Notes under the pieces: generated by a model
Told to the model about the DNA's origin: nothing
What the model saw: the letters and a program-made list of their open reading frames with translations, nothing else
The model's database searches: none
Assembly: GCA_035279525.1 (NCBI GenBank)
Contig: DATEHQ010000027.1
Coordinates: forward strand, 1-17,366
DNA length: 17,366 nucleotides
Reading direction: 5' to 3'
DNA from: DATEHQ01 sp035279525
GTDB lineage: Bacteria > Chloroflexota > Dormibacteria > Dormibacterales > Dormibacteraceae
Shown here: one piece after another, positions 1-6,210 of the stretch
Layout: each line of letters starts with the position of its first letter
Position numbering within the stretch: position 1 is the stretch's first letter
Position numbers and translations under genes: made by a program

Positions 1-371
1 CGGGCGAGCTGGCTTCCCGCGCGACCTCGCCCGCCCCGAGCCAGGTGGAGCGCTTCACGCTGGCGGGTCATCAAGACCTGGCCGGCGCCCATGCCACGGT
101 GATCGACCTCGAGAGCGACGGCGTCGCTCTGGTCGACTTCACGGGTCTTCCGGCGCTGCCGTCCGGTCGCGTCTATGAGGTCTGGCTCATCGCGCCCGGC
201 GGCCGCGCGGATCCGGCCACGGTTTTCGTACCCGACCCCAACGGCAGCAAGGTGGTGCTGGTCAAGCAGCCGCTCGGCGGCTACGTGGAGATGGCGGTGA
301 CCAGCGAAGTGGGTCCCGCCGGGACGCAGTCGCCGACACAGCAGCCCCAGCTTTACGGGAACCTGGCATAG
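1..371 (+). CDS. Anti-sigma-K factor RskA-like protein, C-terminal part (5' truncated)
   Basis: The reading frame is open from base 3 to the TAG at 369-371 with no stop upstream, so the gene begins before the window and only about 122 C-terminal residues are visible. They match the extracytoplasmic domain of RskA-type anti-sigma factors: a beta-rich core with VYEVWLIAPGG, a short Pro/Asn turn, then AVTSEVGPAGTQSPTQQP, the equivalent of the family's VT-E-x-GGS-x-PT ending. In this family the N-terminal part binds an ECF sigma factor and one TM helix anchors the protein; both would lie outside the window. The Ser/Ala/Pro-rich stretch at bases 15-44 looks like the linker after that helix. GTG at 45 could be mistaken for a start but is internal. 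The ECF sigma gene at the far right end is a different locus. Confidence 0.72.
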   Translation, partial: GELASRATSPAPSQVERFTLAGHQDLAGAHATVIDLESDGVALVDFTGLPALPSGRVYEVWLIAPGGRADPATVFVPDPNGSKVVLVKQPLGGYVEMAVTSEVGPAGTQSPTQQPQLYGNLA

Positions 372-376
372 AGAAA

Positions 377-399
377 GGCCGGCGGCAGATCCGCCGGCC
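377..399. terminator. Strong hairpin between convergent genes, probable terminator
   Basis: Nine-base arms GGCCGGCGG (377-385) and CCGCCGGCC (391-399) pair perfectly around a five-base loop, six bases after the anti-sigma stop. Read on the minus strand the stem is followed by TTTCTC, so it could end transcripts from both sides. There is no long T-run on the plus strand. A second smaller hairpin (CCGGGC 422-427 with GCCCGG 434-439) lies just past the stop of the minus-strand gene. Confidence 0.6.
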
Positions 400-446
400 T
401 CAAAGTCCGCCCTCTATCGAACCGGGCTTTCGCGCCCGGCCTGCCT

Positions 447-617
447 CTACCGAGCCGGCCTTACGATCGGCTCCGGCCGCTCTGGCTCGGTGTCCATCCT
501 GTCCGGGCTCTCGAGCTCTTCGTCCGACTTGCGCTCGTCGAGCGGATGGACGCGTTCCTTGTGGAGCTTCACTTCCTCTGAGTTGGCGAAGTCCTCGTCG
601 CAGATGTCACATTTCAT
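447..617 (-). CDS. Small C2H2 zinc-finger protein (56 aa)
   Basis: The protein starts MKCDICDEDF and holds one classical finger, C-x2-C-x12-H-x4-H (C3, C6, H19, H24 from this start), with the aromatic F10 and the hydrophobic V16/L18 positions of the finger core. The rest is a highly charged Asp/Glu/Pro/Arg tail with no predicted fold. ATG at 617 is chosen because TGGAGGT sits seven bases upstream; the in-frame GTG at 632 lies inside that ribosome-binding site and is rejected. The x12 spacing is that of eukaryotic and archaeal C2H2 fingers, not the shorter spacing of the bacterial Ros/MucR family. Zinc binding is expected; DNA, RNA or protein binding cannot be told from the sequence. It is transcribed alone, convergent with the anti-sigma gene. 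Confidence 0.8.
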   Translation of the reverse strand: MKCDICDEDFANSEEVKLHKERVHPLDERKSDEELESPDRMDTEPERPEPIVRPAR

Positions 618-624
618 GTGATCT

Positions 625-631
625 ACCTCCA
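625..631 (-). promoter_or_regulatory. Ribosome-binding site deciding the zinc-finger gene start
   Basis: TGGAGGT on the minus strand, seven bases before ATG 617. It overlaps the upstream GTG (630-632), which rules that codon out as the start. Confidence 0.75.
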
Positions 632-667
632 CCCAAAAGGGGAGTCAGGAATTGAAGCGCTCGAACC

Positions 668-696
668 TTGCGGCCCCAGCGCCTCAACTCGATAAC
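668..696 (+). promoter_or_regulatory. Possible sigma-70-type promoter for the 94-aa membrane protein
   Basis: TTGCGG (668-673) and GATAAC (691-696) are separated by exactly 17 bases, each four of six to the -35/-10 consensus. Transcription would begin near 703, giving an approximately 89-base leader. This is motif matching only. Confidence 0.35.
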
Positions 697-750
697 GCGC
701 AGGCCATCGGCCTTACCGGGCTCCCGGTGGCTGCCGTCGCTTCGCGCGTT
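694..750 (+). other. Nested inverted repeats upstream of the 94-aa gene (possible structured leader or operator)
   Basis: AACGCGC (694-700) pairs with GCGCGTT (744-750). Directly inside are two adjoining perfect hairpins, AGGCC-ATC-GGCCT (701-713) and ACCGG-GCTC-CCGGT (715-728). The geometry resembles a multi-branch junction, but the left outer arm overlaps the candidate -10 box, so only the inner hairpins would be transcribed if that promoter is right. No known riboswitch is recognised. The rest of the 618-791 gap shows nothing else. Confidence 0.35.
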
Positions 751-780
751 CTCGCATTGTGATGATGGAACCTGGTATCG

Positions 781-786
781 AGGAGG
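781..786 (+). promoter_or_regulatory. Perfect Shine-Dalgarno AGGAGG
   Basis: AGGAGG lies five bases before ATG 792 and fixes the start there rather than at the in-frame ATGs at 759/762, which precede it. Confidence 0.85.
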
Positions 787-791
787 AAAAC

Positions 792-1076
792 ATGAGCACG
801 ACGATGGGCGACATCAGTGAGCGCGTGAAGGCCGGACGGGAGACGATCAGCCGATCGCTCGACGACATGCAGGAGGCCGGCTTGGCGGGCGTCGATGCGG
901 GGCGCCTGCGGATCCTCGCCGGTGTGGCGGCCGTCGCACTGACCGTTGGTGCGGGAGTCCTCATCTACCGCCGGCTGCGGCGCAGGACCCTCGCGCAGCG
1001 GCTGCAGGGCGCGATCCCCGACTCCGTCCGCGACCTGCCGGGAGGCATCCGCGTCAGGCTGAAGCGAGCTCTCTGA
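792..1076 (+). CDS. Hypothetical single-pass membrane protein (94 aa)
   Basis: The family is not recognised. Residues 1-35 are a polar helical segment (ISERVKAGRETISRSLDDMQ). Residues about 37-60 form one hydrophobic helix (LRILAGVAAVALTVGAGVLIYRRL in two parts), followed directly by RRLRRR, which predicts that the C-terminus stays in the cytoplasm. The tail contains a short basic amphipathic stretch ending VRLKRAL. The start is fixed by AGGAGG at 781-786, the best ribosome-binding site in the window, so high expression is likely. The layout (amphipathic N-terminus, one TM, basic tail) is common in small stress-associated membrane proteins, but nothing specific identifies a function. It ends 15 bases before the convergent patatin gene. 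Confidence 0.7.
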   Translation: MSTTMGDISERVKAGRETISRSLDDMQEAGLAGVDAGRLRILAGVAAVALTVGAGVLIYRRLRRRTLAQRLQGAIPDSVRDLPGGIRVRLKRAL

Positions 1077-1091
1077 CCGAGAGCCCGAGGC

Positions 1092-1991
1092 TCAGGCCGC
1101 TCGCGCCGGCGCCGGGTCGAGGCGCATGGGTTTCTCGGCCCGCTGCCTGTCATGCGCTCTGGCCGGGCGCTGTCCGAGGTAAGCCCTCGCGGACTTGAGG
1201 CCGTCCGCGATCAGCTCGGTCGTGCGGCTGAAGTCCGCCGGCGAGATCGCGGGCGGATCGGTGGCCGGCAGGACGTGGATGTTCGCGAGGTCCTTGTTGG
1301 CCTTGACCTCGGCGTCGAGCTTCTGTTCCACAAATCGCGCCAGGGCGTAAAGCGCCATGCCGAGCGCGTTGGTCGGCTCCTGGTAGAGCCACGGGTAGCC
1401 GACTGGGAGCACGTAGATCTCGGTGGCGCCGAGCTCGATCGCGGCCGCGATGGGCGTGTGGTTCGCGACACCGCCGTCGACGTACTCACGGCCTCCGATG
1501 GTCACGGGCGGAAAGACGCCCGGGATCGCGGTGCTGGCGAGCAGCACCGGCACGGCGGGGCCGGAAGAATGGATCACCGCGCGACCGGTCTTGAGCTCGG
1601 TCGTGATCACGTGCAGCGGGACCTTCGCCTCCTCCAGCTTCTGGAAGGGCAGGTGCTTCTCGAGGAGCGAGCGCAGGTTGGTGTTCGGGATCACGTGGTT
1701 GCAGCGTCCAAGCAGTCCAGCCGCGCCGACCCAGGGGCTCAGCGGGAAGATGTTCTGCCGGCGGAGGCCGAGCCAGATCTCGCCCAGCTCGAGGGCCCGG
1801 TCGTGGTCGGGCCTCCCGGCGACCCAGGCGGCGTTGACGGCTCCGACCGAGGTGCCGATCAGCAGGTCGGGGCGGACGCCGGTTTCGGTCAGGGCCTGGA
1901 GCATCCCGACCTGGATCGCGCCCAGGCTTCCTCCACCGGAGAGGACGAACGCGACACGCCCCGCGCCCTTGCGCAGGCTGTGGCGGCTCAT
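1092..1991 (-). CDS. Patatin-like phospholipase (RssA/NTE family)
   Basis: A 299-residue serine esterase of the patatin fold. The sequence shows the oxyanion-hole glycine loop GGGSLG (residues 19-24), the nucleophile elbow GTSVG (46-50, Ser48) and the catalytic Asp in DGG (Asp172), i.e. the complete Ser-Asp dyad. No signal peptide or TM segment is seen, so it is probably cytosolic or peripheral, acting on membrane phospholipids or other acyl esters. Length agrees with single-domain bacterial members. The C-terminal 30 residues are Arg/Ala-rich and probably disordered. ATG at 1991 has no clear Shine-Dalgarno; it lies 28 bases after the stop of the 61-residue gene, with which it is probably co-transcribed. 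The substrate cannot be predicted. Confidence 0.9.
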   Translation of the reverse strand: MSRHSLRKGAGRVAFVLSGGGSLGAIQVGMLQALTETGVRPDLLIGTSVGAVNAAWVAGRPDHDRALELGEIWLGLRRQNIFPLSPWVGAAGLLGRCNHVIPNTNLRSLLEKHLPFQKLEEAKVPLHVITTELKTGRAVIHSSGPAVPVLLASTAIPGVFPPVTIGGREYVDGGVANHTPIAAAIELGATEIYVLPVGYPWLYQEPTNALGMALYALARFVEQKLDAEVKANKDLANIHVLPATDPPAISPADFSRTTELIADGLKSARAYLGQRPARAHDRQRAEKPMRLDPAPARAA

Positions 1992-2019
1992 CGCGCTGGG
2001 GTGGAAGCCGCCGACAACG

Positions 2020-2205
2020 TCAGGCCGCCTTCTGCTGCTCGCCTTGCTCGCGGGCGAGCTTCTTGAGACGCAGGTCCTCGAGCATCACGGCGGCATCGAG
2101 CCGGTCCCACAGCCGCCAGTCGCTTTCTGATCTCCATACCTGGTCGAGCATCGATTCGAGCTGGCTGTGCAGGTCGGGTGCGTCGGACCGTGTTCTGAAT
2201 TTCAT
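2020..2205 (-). CDS. Hypothetical charged helical miniprotein (61 aa)
   Basis: Starts MKFRTRSDAP after AGGAG seven bases upstream (2213-2217, minus strand). Residues 11-60 are rich in Leu, Glu, Asp, Arg and Trp (LHSQLESMLDQVWRSESDW, then a second run to the end), a pattern of two amphipathic helices. No family is recognised. The frame stays open upstream to about 2469, but that part is antisense to the beta-propeller gene and has no ribosome-binding site, so the long version is rejected. The gene sits directly upstream of the patatin gene on the same strand; a role as a partner or regulator of the lipase is only inferred from position. Confidence 0.65.
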   Translation of the reverse strand: MKFRTRSDAPDLHSQLESMLDQVWRSESDWRLWDRLDAAVMLEDLRLKKLAREQGEQQKAA

Positions 2206-2212
2206 CCCTCTT

Positions 2213-2217
2213 CTCCT
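2213..2217 (-). promoter_or_regulatory. Ribosome-binding site deciding the 61-aa gene start
   Basis: AGGAG on the minus strand, seven bases before ATG 2205; no other in-frame start nearby has such a site. Confidence 0.65.
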
Positions 2218-2236
2218 GCCTAGAAAACGCGCATGC

Positions 2237-2292
2237 AGCCGTTTAGCGACTACCACCATTGGATGGTTCTCGAATTCCACGAATGAACGGCT
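2237..2292 (-). repeat. Long-loop inverted repeat after the beta-propeller gene
   Basis: AGCCGTT (2237-2243) pairs with AACGGCT (2286-2292). The loop holds a second small hairpin, ACCAT (2255-2259) with ATGGT (2263-2267). The right arm covers part of the propeller stop codon. It may weaken read-through into the 61-aa gene; no T-run follows, so it is not a classic terminator. Confidence 0.3.
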
Positions 2293-3340
2293 ACTCGCCG
2301 AGCCAGACCGGCGTGGACTGGGCGTCGAGACCCAGGTTGGTGGTGATCTGCCTGGGCGACGGAGCGCCGGAGGGCTGCACCGTCCAGAGCTGGAACTGGC
2401 TTTGCGACTGTGCCGGCGCGAGGTAGGCGATCGACCTGCCGTCCGGTGCAAAAACGGGCGAAGCGACAAGCCGGCCGCTGACCAGCGCGGTCGGGGTGGC
2501 GAGGGTCGGCGCGGACTCGTCGAACGCCGCCACGTCGAGCTCGGCGGTCTGTGTCTGCCCCTTGCGGCATACCATCGCGATCAGCTTCTCGTCGGGTGAG
2601 ACGGCGGGCTGCAGGCAGTCCAGCGACGGGTCGGTCAGCGCGACGCCGGGGCTGCCGGCGGCCGCCTGAAGCCAGATCTGCGAGTGCAGCACCGACTGCG
2701 GATCGATCGAAAACTTTGTGTAGACGAGTCCGCCATGACGCAGCGGAACCGGCGCCACGTCGCCGCCCGTGTACTGGTTGGGGTTGGTCCACTGCGTCCA
2801 GCGATTGAAGCTGTCCACCGGGCTCGACAGGATGGTCAGGTCGACCCGGTAGCTGTTGTATGGGTCCTCCGGGTCGAAGTCATAGAAGATCTGCGCGCCG
2901 TCCGCGCTGAATCGCGGGTAGAAGATCCAGTGGTTGCCCTCGACCACTTTCGAGGAATCGTCGGTGAGGCGGATCGGGGACTTGCCGTCTTCCGGCACCT
3001 GGTACAGATCTGAGAAGTTGGTGGAGCGCTTGACCGCGACCAGCTTCTTGCCATCCCTGCTCGCGGCCGGCTGCATCCAGCCCTTGTCGTGCGTGACCGC
3101 GGCGAACGAGCCGCGCTCGAACCTGTAGATCACGCCACCCTGGACGACGTACATCGTTCCCGGCAGCGCGGGCGCGCTGGTTTCGTCGGGTCGCATGACG
3201 TAACCGCGTCCGACCTTCAGGTATCCGGCGGCGAAGTAGACGCCGAATCCGAACGCGAACATCGCCAGCGCGAGGCCGACCGCGACCAGCAGATGGAACA
3301 CATCTCGATGGCGCGCGGCTCGACGGGCGTGAACCTCCAT
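2291..3340 (-). CDS. Membrane-anchored WD40/TolB-like beta-propeller protein
   Basis: 349 residues. A basic N-terminus (HARRAARHR) leads into one TM helix at about 14-38, followed by an extracytoplasmic region of PD40-type blades: QPAASRDGKKLVAV, YPRFSADGAQIFYD, QPAVSPDEKLIAMV and SPVFAPDGRSIAYL, each with the P-x-[FWV]-S-x-DG-x-x-[IL] signature. Such propellers are protein- or ligand-binding scaffolds; no catalytic motif is seen. ATG 3340 overlaps the stop of the upstream LCP gene in TGATG, so the two are translationally coupled and the propeller probably works with the LCP enzyme at the outer face of the membrane. Which partner or polymer it binds cannot be read from the sequence. Confidence 0.8.
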   Translation of the reverse strand: MEVHARRAARHRDVFHLLVAVGLALAMFAFGFGVYFAAGYLKVGRGYVMRPDETSAPALPGTMYVVQGGVIYRFERGSFAAVTHDKGWMQPAASRDGKKLVAVKRSTNFSDLYQVPEDGKSPIRLTDDSSKVVEGNHWIFYPRFSADGAQIFYDFDPEDPYNSYRVDLTILSSPVDSFNRWTQWTNPNQYTGGDVAPVPLRHGGLVYTKFSIDPQSVLHSQIWLQAAAGSPGVALTDPSLDCLQPAVSPDEKLIAMVCRKGQTQTAELDVAAFDESAPTLATPTALVSGRLVASPVFAPDGRSIAYLAPAQSQSQFQLWTVQPSGAPSPRQITTNLGLDAQSTPVWLGE

Positions 3341-4278
3341 CAGGGGAAGCTCTGATGGACGAGGGGCAGGATCCTGCTCCAGTCCGGGAATACGACGTCC
3401 TGGCCGTCGGCGTAGCCCTCCGACGTGTAGGGCGGCAGCAGGACGATGCGGTGGATGTTGGGGCCGTCGAAGCTCCCGGCGATGGCGAGGAGCTGACGCA
3501 CCTGCTCCAGGTTCATGCTCGTCCTGACCTCGCCGTTCAGCGCGCTGGCCAGCCCGGGAAGGTCCGCGACGTTCAGATGCGAGGCAGCCTGCTTGATCGC
3601 GAGCAGAACCTGCTGCTGACGCTCCGAGCGGGCGAAGTCGCCGCGCAGATCGCCATGTCGTGAGCGGACGTACTGCAGCGCGTGGACGCCATCGAGGTGG
3701 GTTGCACCCGGAAGGACCGCCACGCGGTAGTAGTCATAGGGATAGCCACCGGTGCTGAGATCGGAGGGATAGAAGTCATCCATCACGGGATTGGTCACCA
3801 GGACGTTCACGCCCCCGAGCTGATCGATCAGCTTGACCAGGCCGTTGAGGCCGATCCACACGTAATCGTCGACGTGAACCCGGAAGTTGCGCTGGACGGC
3901 GTCGATCGCCGCCTGCGCGCCGCCCTGCGAATACGCGGTGCTGATCTTGCCCGTTCCCATGTGGGGGATCGGAACCCAAAGGTCACGCGGTATCGAGAGC
4001 AGCGTAGCCTGTCTGGTCGTGGGGTCCACGCGGACGAGGATCATCGACTGGGTGTTGATGCGGTCGGCAGGAAATTTGGAGTCATCATCGGAGCCGAGCA
4101 GCAGCACGGTGAACGGCTGCGTCGGTCCGGCGGCCGGGCTCGAGATGGGATTGAGCGGCAGCGATCCGGTGAGCGAGCTCGTGCTCGCGGCCGTCTCGAG
4201 GATGGGCAGGAAGTAAGCCCCCAGGCCAACCAGGCCGGCGACCAGAAAACCCGCGGTGATGATCGTGACGCGCTGCAT
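3340..4278 (-). CDS. LytR-CpsA-Psr (LCP) family cell-wall glycopolymer ligase
   Basis: 312 residues. LCP enzymes move glycopolymers from undecaprenyl-diphosphate carriers to peptidoglycan. An N-terminal TM helix (about 4-26) and a Ser/Pro linker precede the LCP domain: VLLLGSDDD (58-66), RINTQSMILVRVDP (73-86), LSIPRDLWV (94-102), the GTGKISTAYSQGG segment (108-120), and HALQYVRSRHGD (199-210) with R205/R207, then R-x-x-RQQ. The position usually Asp in R-x-D-T is Asn75 here. ATG 4278 is chosen because the TM helix starts directly after it; the open frame continues to 4551 but that part is antisense to the glycoside hydrolase gene and lacks sense. No strong ribosome-binding site is visible. 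It is first in a two-gene operon with the beta-propeller. Confidence 0.88.
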   Translation of the reverse strand: MQRVTIITAGFLVAGLVGLGAYFLPILETAASTSSLTGSLPLNPISSPAAGPTQPFTVLLLGSDDDSKFPADRINTQSMILVRVDPTTRQATLLSIPRDLWVPIPHMGTGKISTAYSQGGAQAAIDAVQRNFRVHVDDYVWIGLNGLVKLIDQLGGVNVLVTNPVMDDFYPSDLSTGGYPYDYYRVAVLPGATHLDGVHALQYVRSRHGDLRGDFARSERQQQVLLAIKQAASHLNVADLPGLASALNGEVRTSMNLEQVRQLLAIAGSFDGPNIHRIVLLPPYTSEGYADGQDVVFPDWSRILPLVHQSFP

Positions 4279-4329
4279 TCGAGGTCTTCGGCTCTCCACC
4301 GGAGCAACGCTTGAGCCAGGCCAACACCC

Positions 4330-4343
4330 CGCGGCCGGCCGCG
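4330..4343. repeat. 14-base perfect GC palindrome between divergent genes
   Basis: CGCGGCCGGCCGCG reads the same on both strands and lies in the 106-base gap between the LCP start and the glycoside hydrolase start. It could be an operator shared by both, but pure G/C palindromes also occur by chance in such DNA. Confidence 0.3.
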
Positions 4344-4384
4344 CTGCCTCCAATACGAGAGCACCCGAGAGCGTTATCCCAGCG

Positions 4385-5440
4385 TTGAAGCGACTCCTGT
4401 GTTTTGCCGCGTTTGCGTTCCTCCTGGGCAGCGAGGCATGGCCGCACGCCGCTCCGCCCGCGCCGCTGGCCGGATTCAGCTTCAGCCCGCTCACGTCGAT
4501 CTGGGCGCATCGCGACCCGGTCCGGGATCTGACGGTGCTCGTCGACACCACGAGCCCGGACCTGGTTCGCCTGCCCGTCTACTGGGAGAGCGTGCAGCCG
4601 GCCCCGGATCAGCTCGATTTCTCTTCCGTCGACCCCCTGATCGCGGTCATCTCCAGGCACAACCAGAGCTCGACCATCCAGACCCGAGTCGTCCTGACGG
4701 TGGGAGCTCGCAACTTCCTCTATCCCGAGCTGCACGAACCCGCGTGGGCCGGACCGCGAAAGCAGCCGTACCTCAACGACGTGCAGTCAGGCGCCGCCTA
4801 CCGTGCTTACATCGACGGCACCATCACGCGCTATCGAAGCTCGCCCCTTCTTTACGCGTGGCAGGTGGAGAACGAGCCCCTCGACTACGTCGGCAACAGC
4901 TTCACCGGTGACGACCAGATCAAGGTCGCGCAGCTGCAGTGGGAGATCGCGGAGGTGCACCGGCTGGACCCGGCTCACAAGGCCGTGACCACGACCTTCG
5001 ACGGCTGGAACGTGGCCGTCGACATGATGCAGCTCTACACGCCGTCGCTCCTCTACCACCTCGGCGGCTGGCCGCAGGGGCACCCTGAGGACGCGCTGGA
5101 TGCGGGTGACGCGCTGGGTCTCGACCTGTACCTCGACGGACCGAGCACGCCGCTCCGCTTCACGAGCTCCGACCTCCGGGCCGAGTGGAAGGAGCAGGCG
5201 ATCGGCTTTTGGGCCGCGCGCGCCCAGGCGAAGGGCAAGGAGCTGTGGCTCGCGGAGATGCAGGCACAGCCCTGGTCGGTTTCACCCGGGCACTTCGGTC
5301 CCTCGGACCTCATCGCGAGCGCTCAAGACTACCGGGACGAACAGCTTCAGGTGGTGCTGATGTGGGGCGTCGACACGTGGCTCACCGACCCGGCCTGGAT
5401 GGCCGCGGCGACCAGGGCGCTGGCGATCCTCCGAACCTAG
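4385..5440 (+). CDS. Secreted clan GH-A-type glycoside hydrolase (GH5/GH42-like)
   Basis: About 351 residues with a (beta/alpha)8 clan GH-A signature. The N-terminus (LKRLLCFAAFAFLLGSEAW) looks like a signal peptide, with cleavage expected near the Ala/Pro-rich HAAPPAPLA. VRLPVYWESVQP (61-72) is the beta-2 region; YAWQVENEP (157-165) holds the presumed acid/base Glu164, and LWLAEMQAQPW (287-297) the presumed nucleophile Glu291, both in the expected order and spacing. The fold class is clear; the exact family and sugar are not. The start is uncertain: TTG 4385 gives a clean signal peptide but has no ribosome-binding site; ATG 4256 would add 43 residues and overlap the divergent LCP start. Position beside an LCP operon suggests a role in remodelling surface or environmental glycans. 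Confidence 0.78.
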   Translation: MKRLLCFAAFAFLLGSEAWPHAAPPAPLAGFSFSPLTSIWAHRDPVRDLTVLVDTTSPDLVRLPVYWESVQPAPDQLDFSSVDPLIAVISRHNQSSTIQTRVVLTVGARNFLYPELHEPAWAGPRKQPYLNDVQSGAAYRAYIDGTITRYRSSPLLYAWQVENEPLDYVGNSFTGDDQIKVAQLQWEIAEVHRLDPAHKAVTTTFDGWNVAVDMMQLYTPSLLYHLGGWPQGHPEDALDAGDALGLDLYLDGPSTPLRFTSSDLRAEWKEQAIGFWAARAQAKGKELWLAEMQAQPWSVSPGHFGPSDLIASAQDYRDEQLQVVLMWGVDTWLTDPAWMAAATRALAILRT

Positions 5441-5452
5441 GGCGGGCCGGGC

Positions 5453-5971
5453 TCAGGCGGCCGTGATCGTGTGCAGGTTCTTGCTGGTCACGCTGAACGA
5501 TCCCGACGAGGTCGCGAGGTGCAGCGTCACCTGGTAGTCGCCGTGACTCTTTCCGCCGGTGCCCGTCTTGCTGTTGGTGCACGCGCTGGGGACGGTGAGC
5601 TGCACGGTCGTGGTGGCTCCTGAGCCGACGCTCTCGGGGGTGAACCTGGCCGCGGCGACGCTGTACCGGTCTCCGATCTTCTCTTCCCACGTGCCGCCCG
5701 ATGCCTCGAGCGTCATGTCCGCGGTGATCGTCTTGATGGTCACGCTGTTCGAAGTTGAGTTGTGCACGTCGACCTGCGCGTGAAGGTCGTACGCGGCGTT
5801 GCTCGCGCCGGCCGGGCACGAGTGGGCGGCGTCGACCGAGGCGTTGCTCACCGTCACGCTGCCCGAGCTCGATGAGCAGGCGCAGACGGTCGCGGCCGTC
5901 AGCAGCGCAAGGACGGCGGTGCGCCGCAGCTCAGCCTCGCTTCCCGCGCTCGGTCGCGGTTGCGACGGCAA
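5453..5971 (-). CDS. Putative lipoprotein, beta-rich, unknown function
   Basis: 172 residues. RRTAVLALLTAATVCAC is a lipoprotein-type signal: basic residues, hydrophobic core, and a lipobox-like VCAC with the second Cys as the lipid anchor. The mature part is rich in Ser, Thr and Val in alternating patterns typical of an immunoglobulin-like beta-sandwich, with two Cys (HSCPAG and SACTNS) that could form a disulfide. No family is recognised. The start is unsure: TTG 5971 gives a long n-region and overlaps the upstream gene by 41 bases; a CTG at 5929, preceded by GAGG, would give a more normal signal peptide. It is convergent with the glycoside hydrolase, 12 bases apart. Confidence 0.65.
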   Translation of the reverse strand: MPSQPRPSAGSEAELRRTAVLALLTAATVCACSSSSGSVTVSNASVDAAHSCPAGASNAAYDLHAQVDVHNSTSNSVTIKTITADMTLEASGGTWEEKIGDRYSVAAARFTPESVGSGATTTVQLTVPSACTNSKTGTGGKSHGDYQVTLHLATSSGSFSVTSKNLHTITAA

Positions 5972-6191
5972 GCAGCCCGCTCAGGACGCCGCCTTCGAAG
6001 AGGCCGTAGAGGATGGAGCGGAACAGCGGCTGGTCGAACGGACCGATGTTGATCACGAAGGTCAGCACCGCAAAGGCTGGAAAGGAGAATGCAAGCTGCT
6101 TCCAGGTCTCGAGCCTCTCCCACCAGGCCACGATCGCCGGCGGCGGGGTCCTTGGGTGCTTCGAAGTAGGATCGGAGTGGTTGGCCGGCAT
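5931..6191 (-). CDS. Hypothetical two-TM membrane protein (86 aa)
   Basis: A short polar, Pro-rich N-terminus (MPANHSDPTSKHPRTPPP) is followed by two hydrophobic stretches, about residues 32-50 (LAFSFPAFAVLTFVINIG) and 59-78 (ILYGLFEGGVLSGLLAVATA), ending in a basic tail (TERGKRG). No family is recognised. ATG 6191 is taken because the longer frame upstream is antisense to the cupredoxin gene. TATGAT (6206-6201, minus strand) lies nine bases upstream and would give a near-leaderless mRNA. The 3' end overlaps the start of the lipoprotein gene, implying co-transcription. Confidence 0.6.
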   Translation of the reverse strand: MPANHSDPTSKHPRTPPPAIVAWWERLETWKQLAFSFPAFAVLTFVINIGPFDQPLFRSILYGLFEGGVLSGLLAVATATERGKRG

Positions 6192-6210
6192 CCATTGGGG
6201 ATCATATGCG

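Noticed and set aside
422..439. CCGGGC/GCCCGG hairpin as the main terminator of the zinc-finger gene
   Set aside because: Only six base pairs and no T-run; the nine-base-pair hairpin at 377-399 with TTTCTC on the minus strand is the better candidate.
2206..2469. N-terminal extension of the 61-residue miniprotein
   Set aside because: Antisense to the beta-propeller C-terminus, Ser/Arg/Pro-rich, no ribosome-binding site; ATG 2205 has one.
4279..4551. N-terminal extension of the LCP gene
   Set aside because: It would place 91 residues without LCP similarity before the TM helix and is antisense to the glycoside hydrolase coding region.
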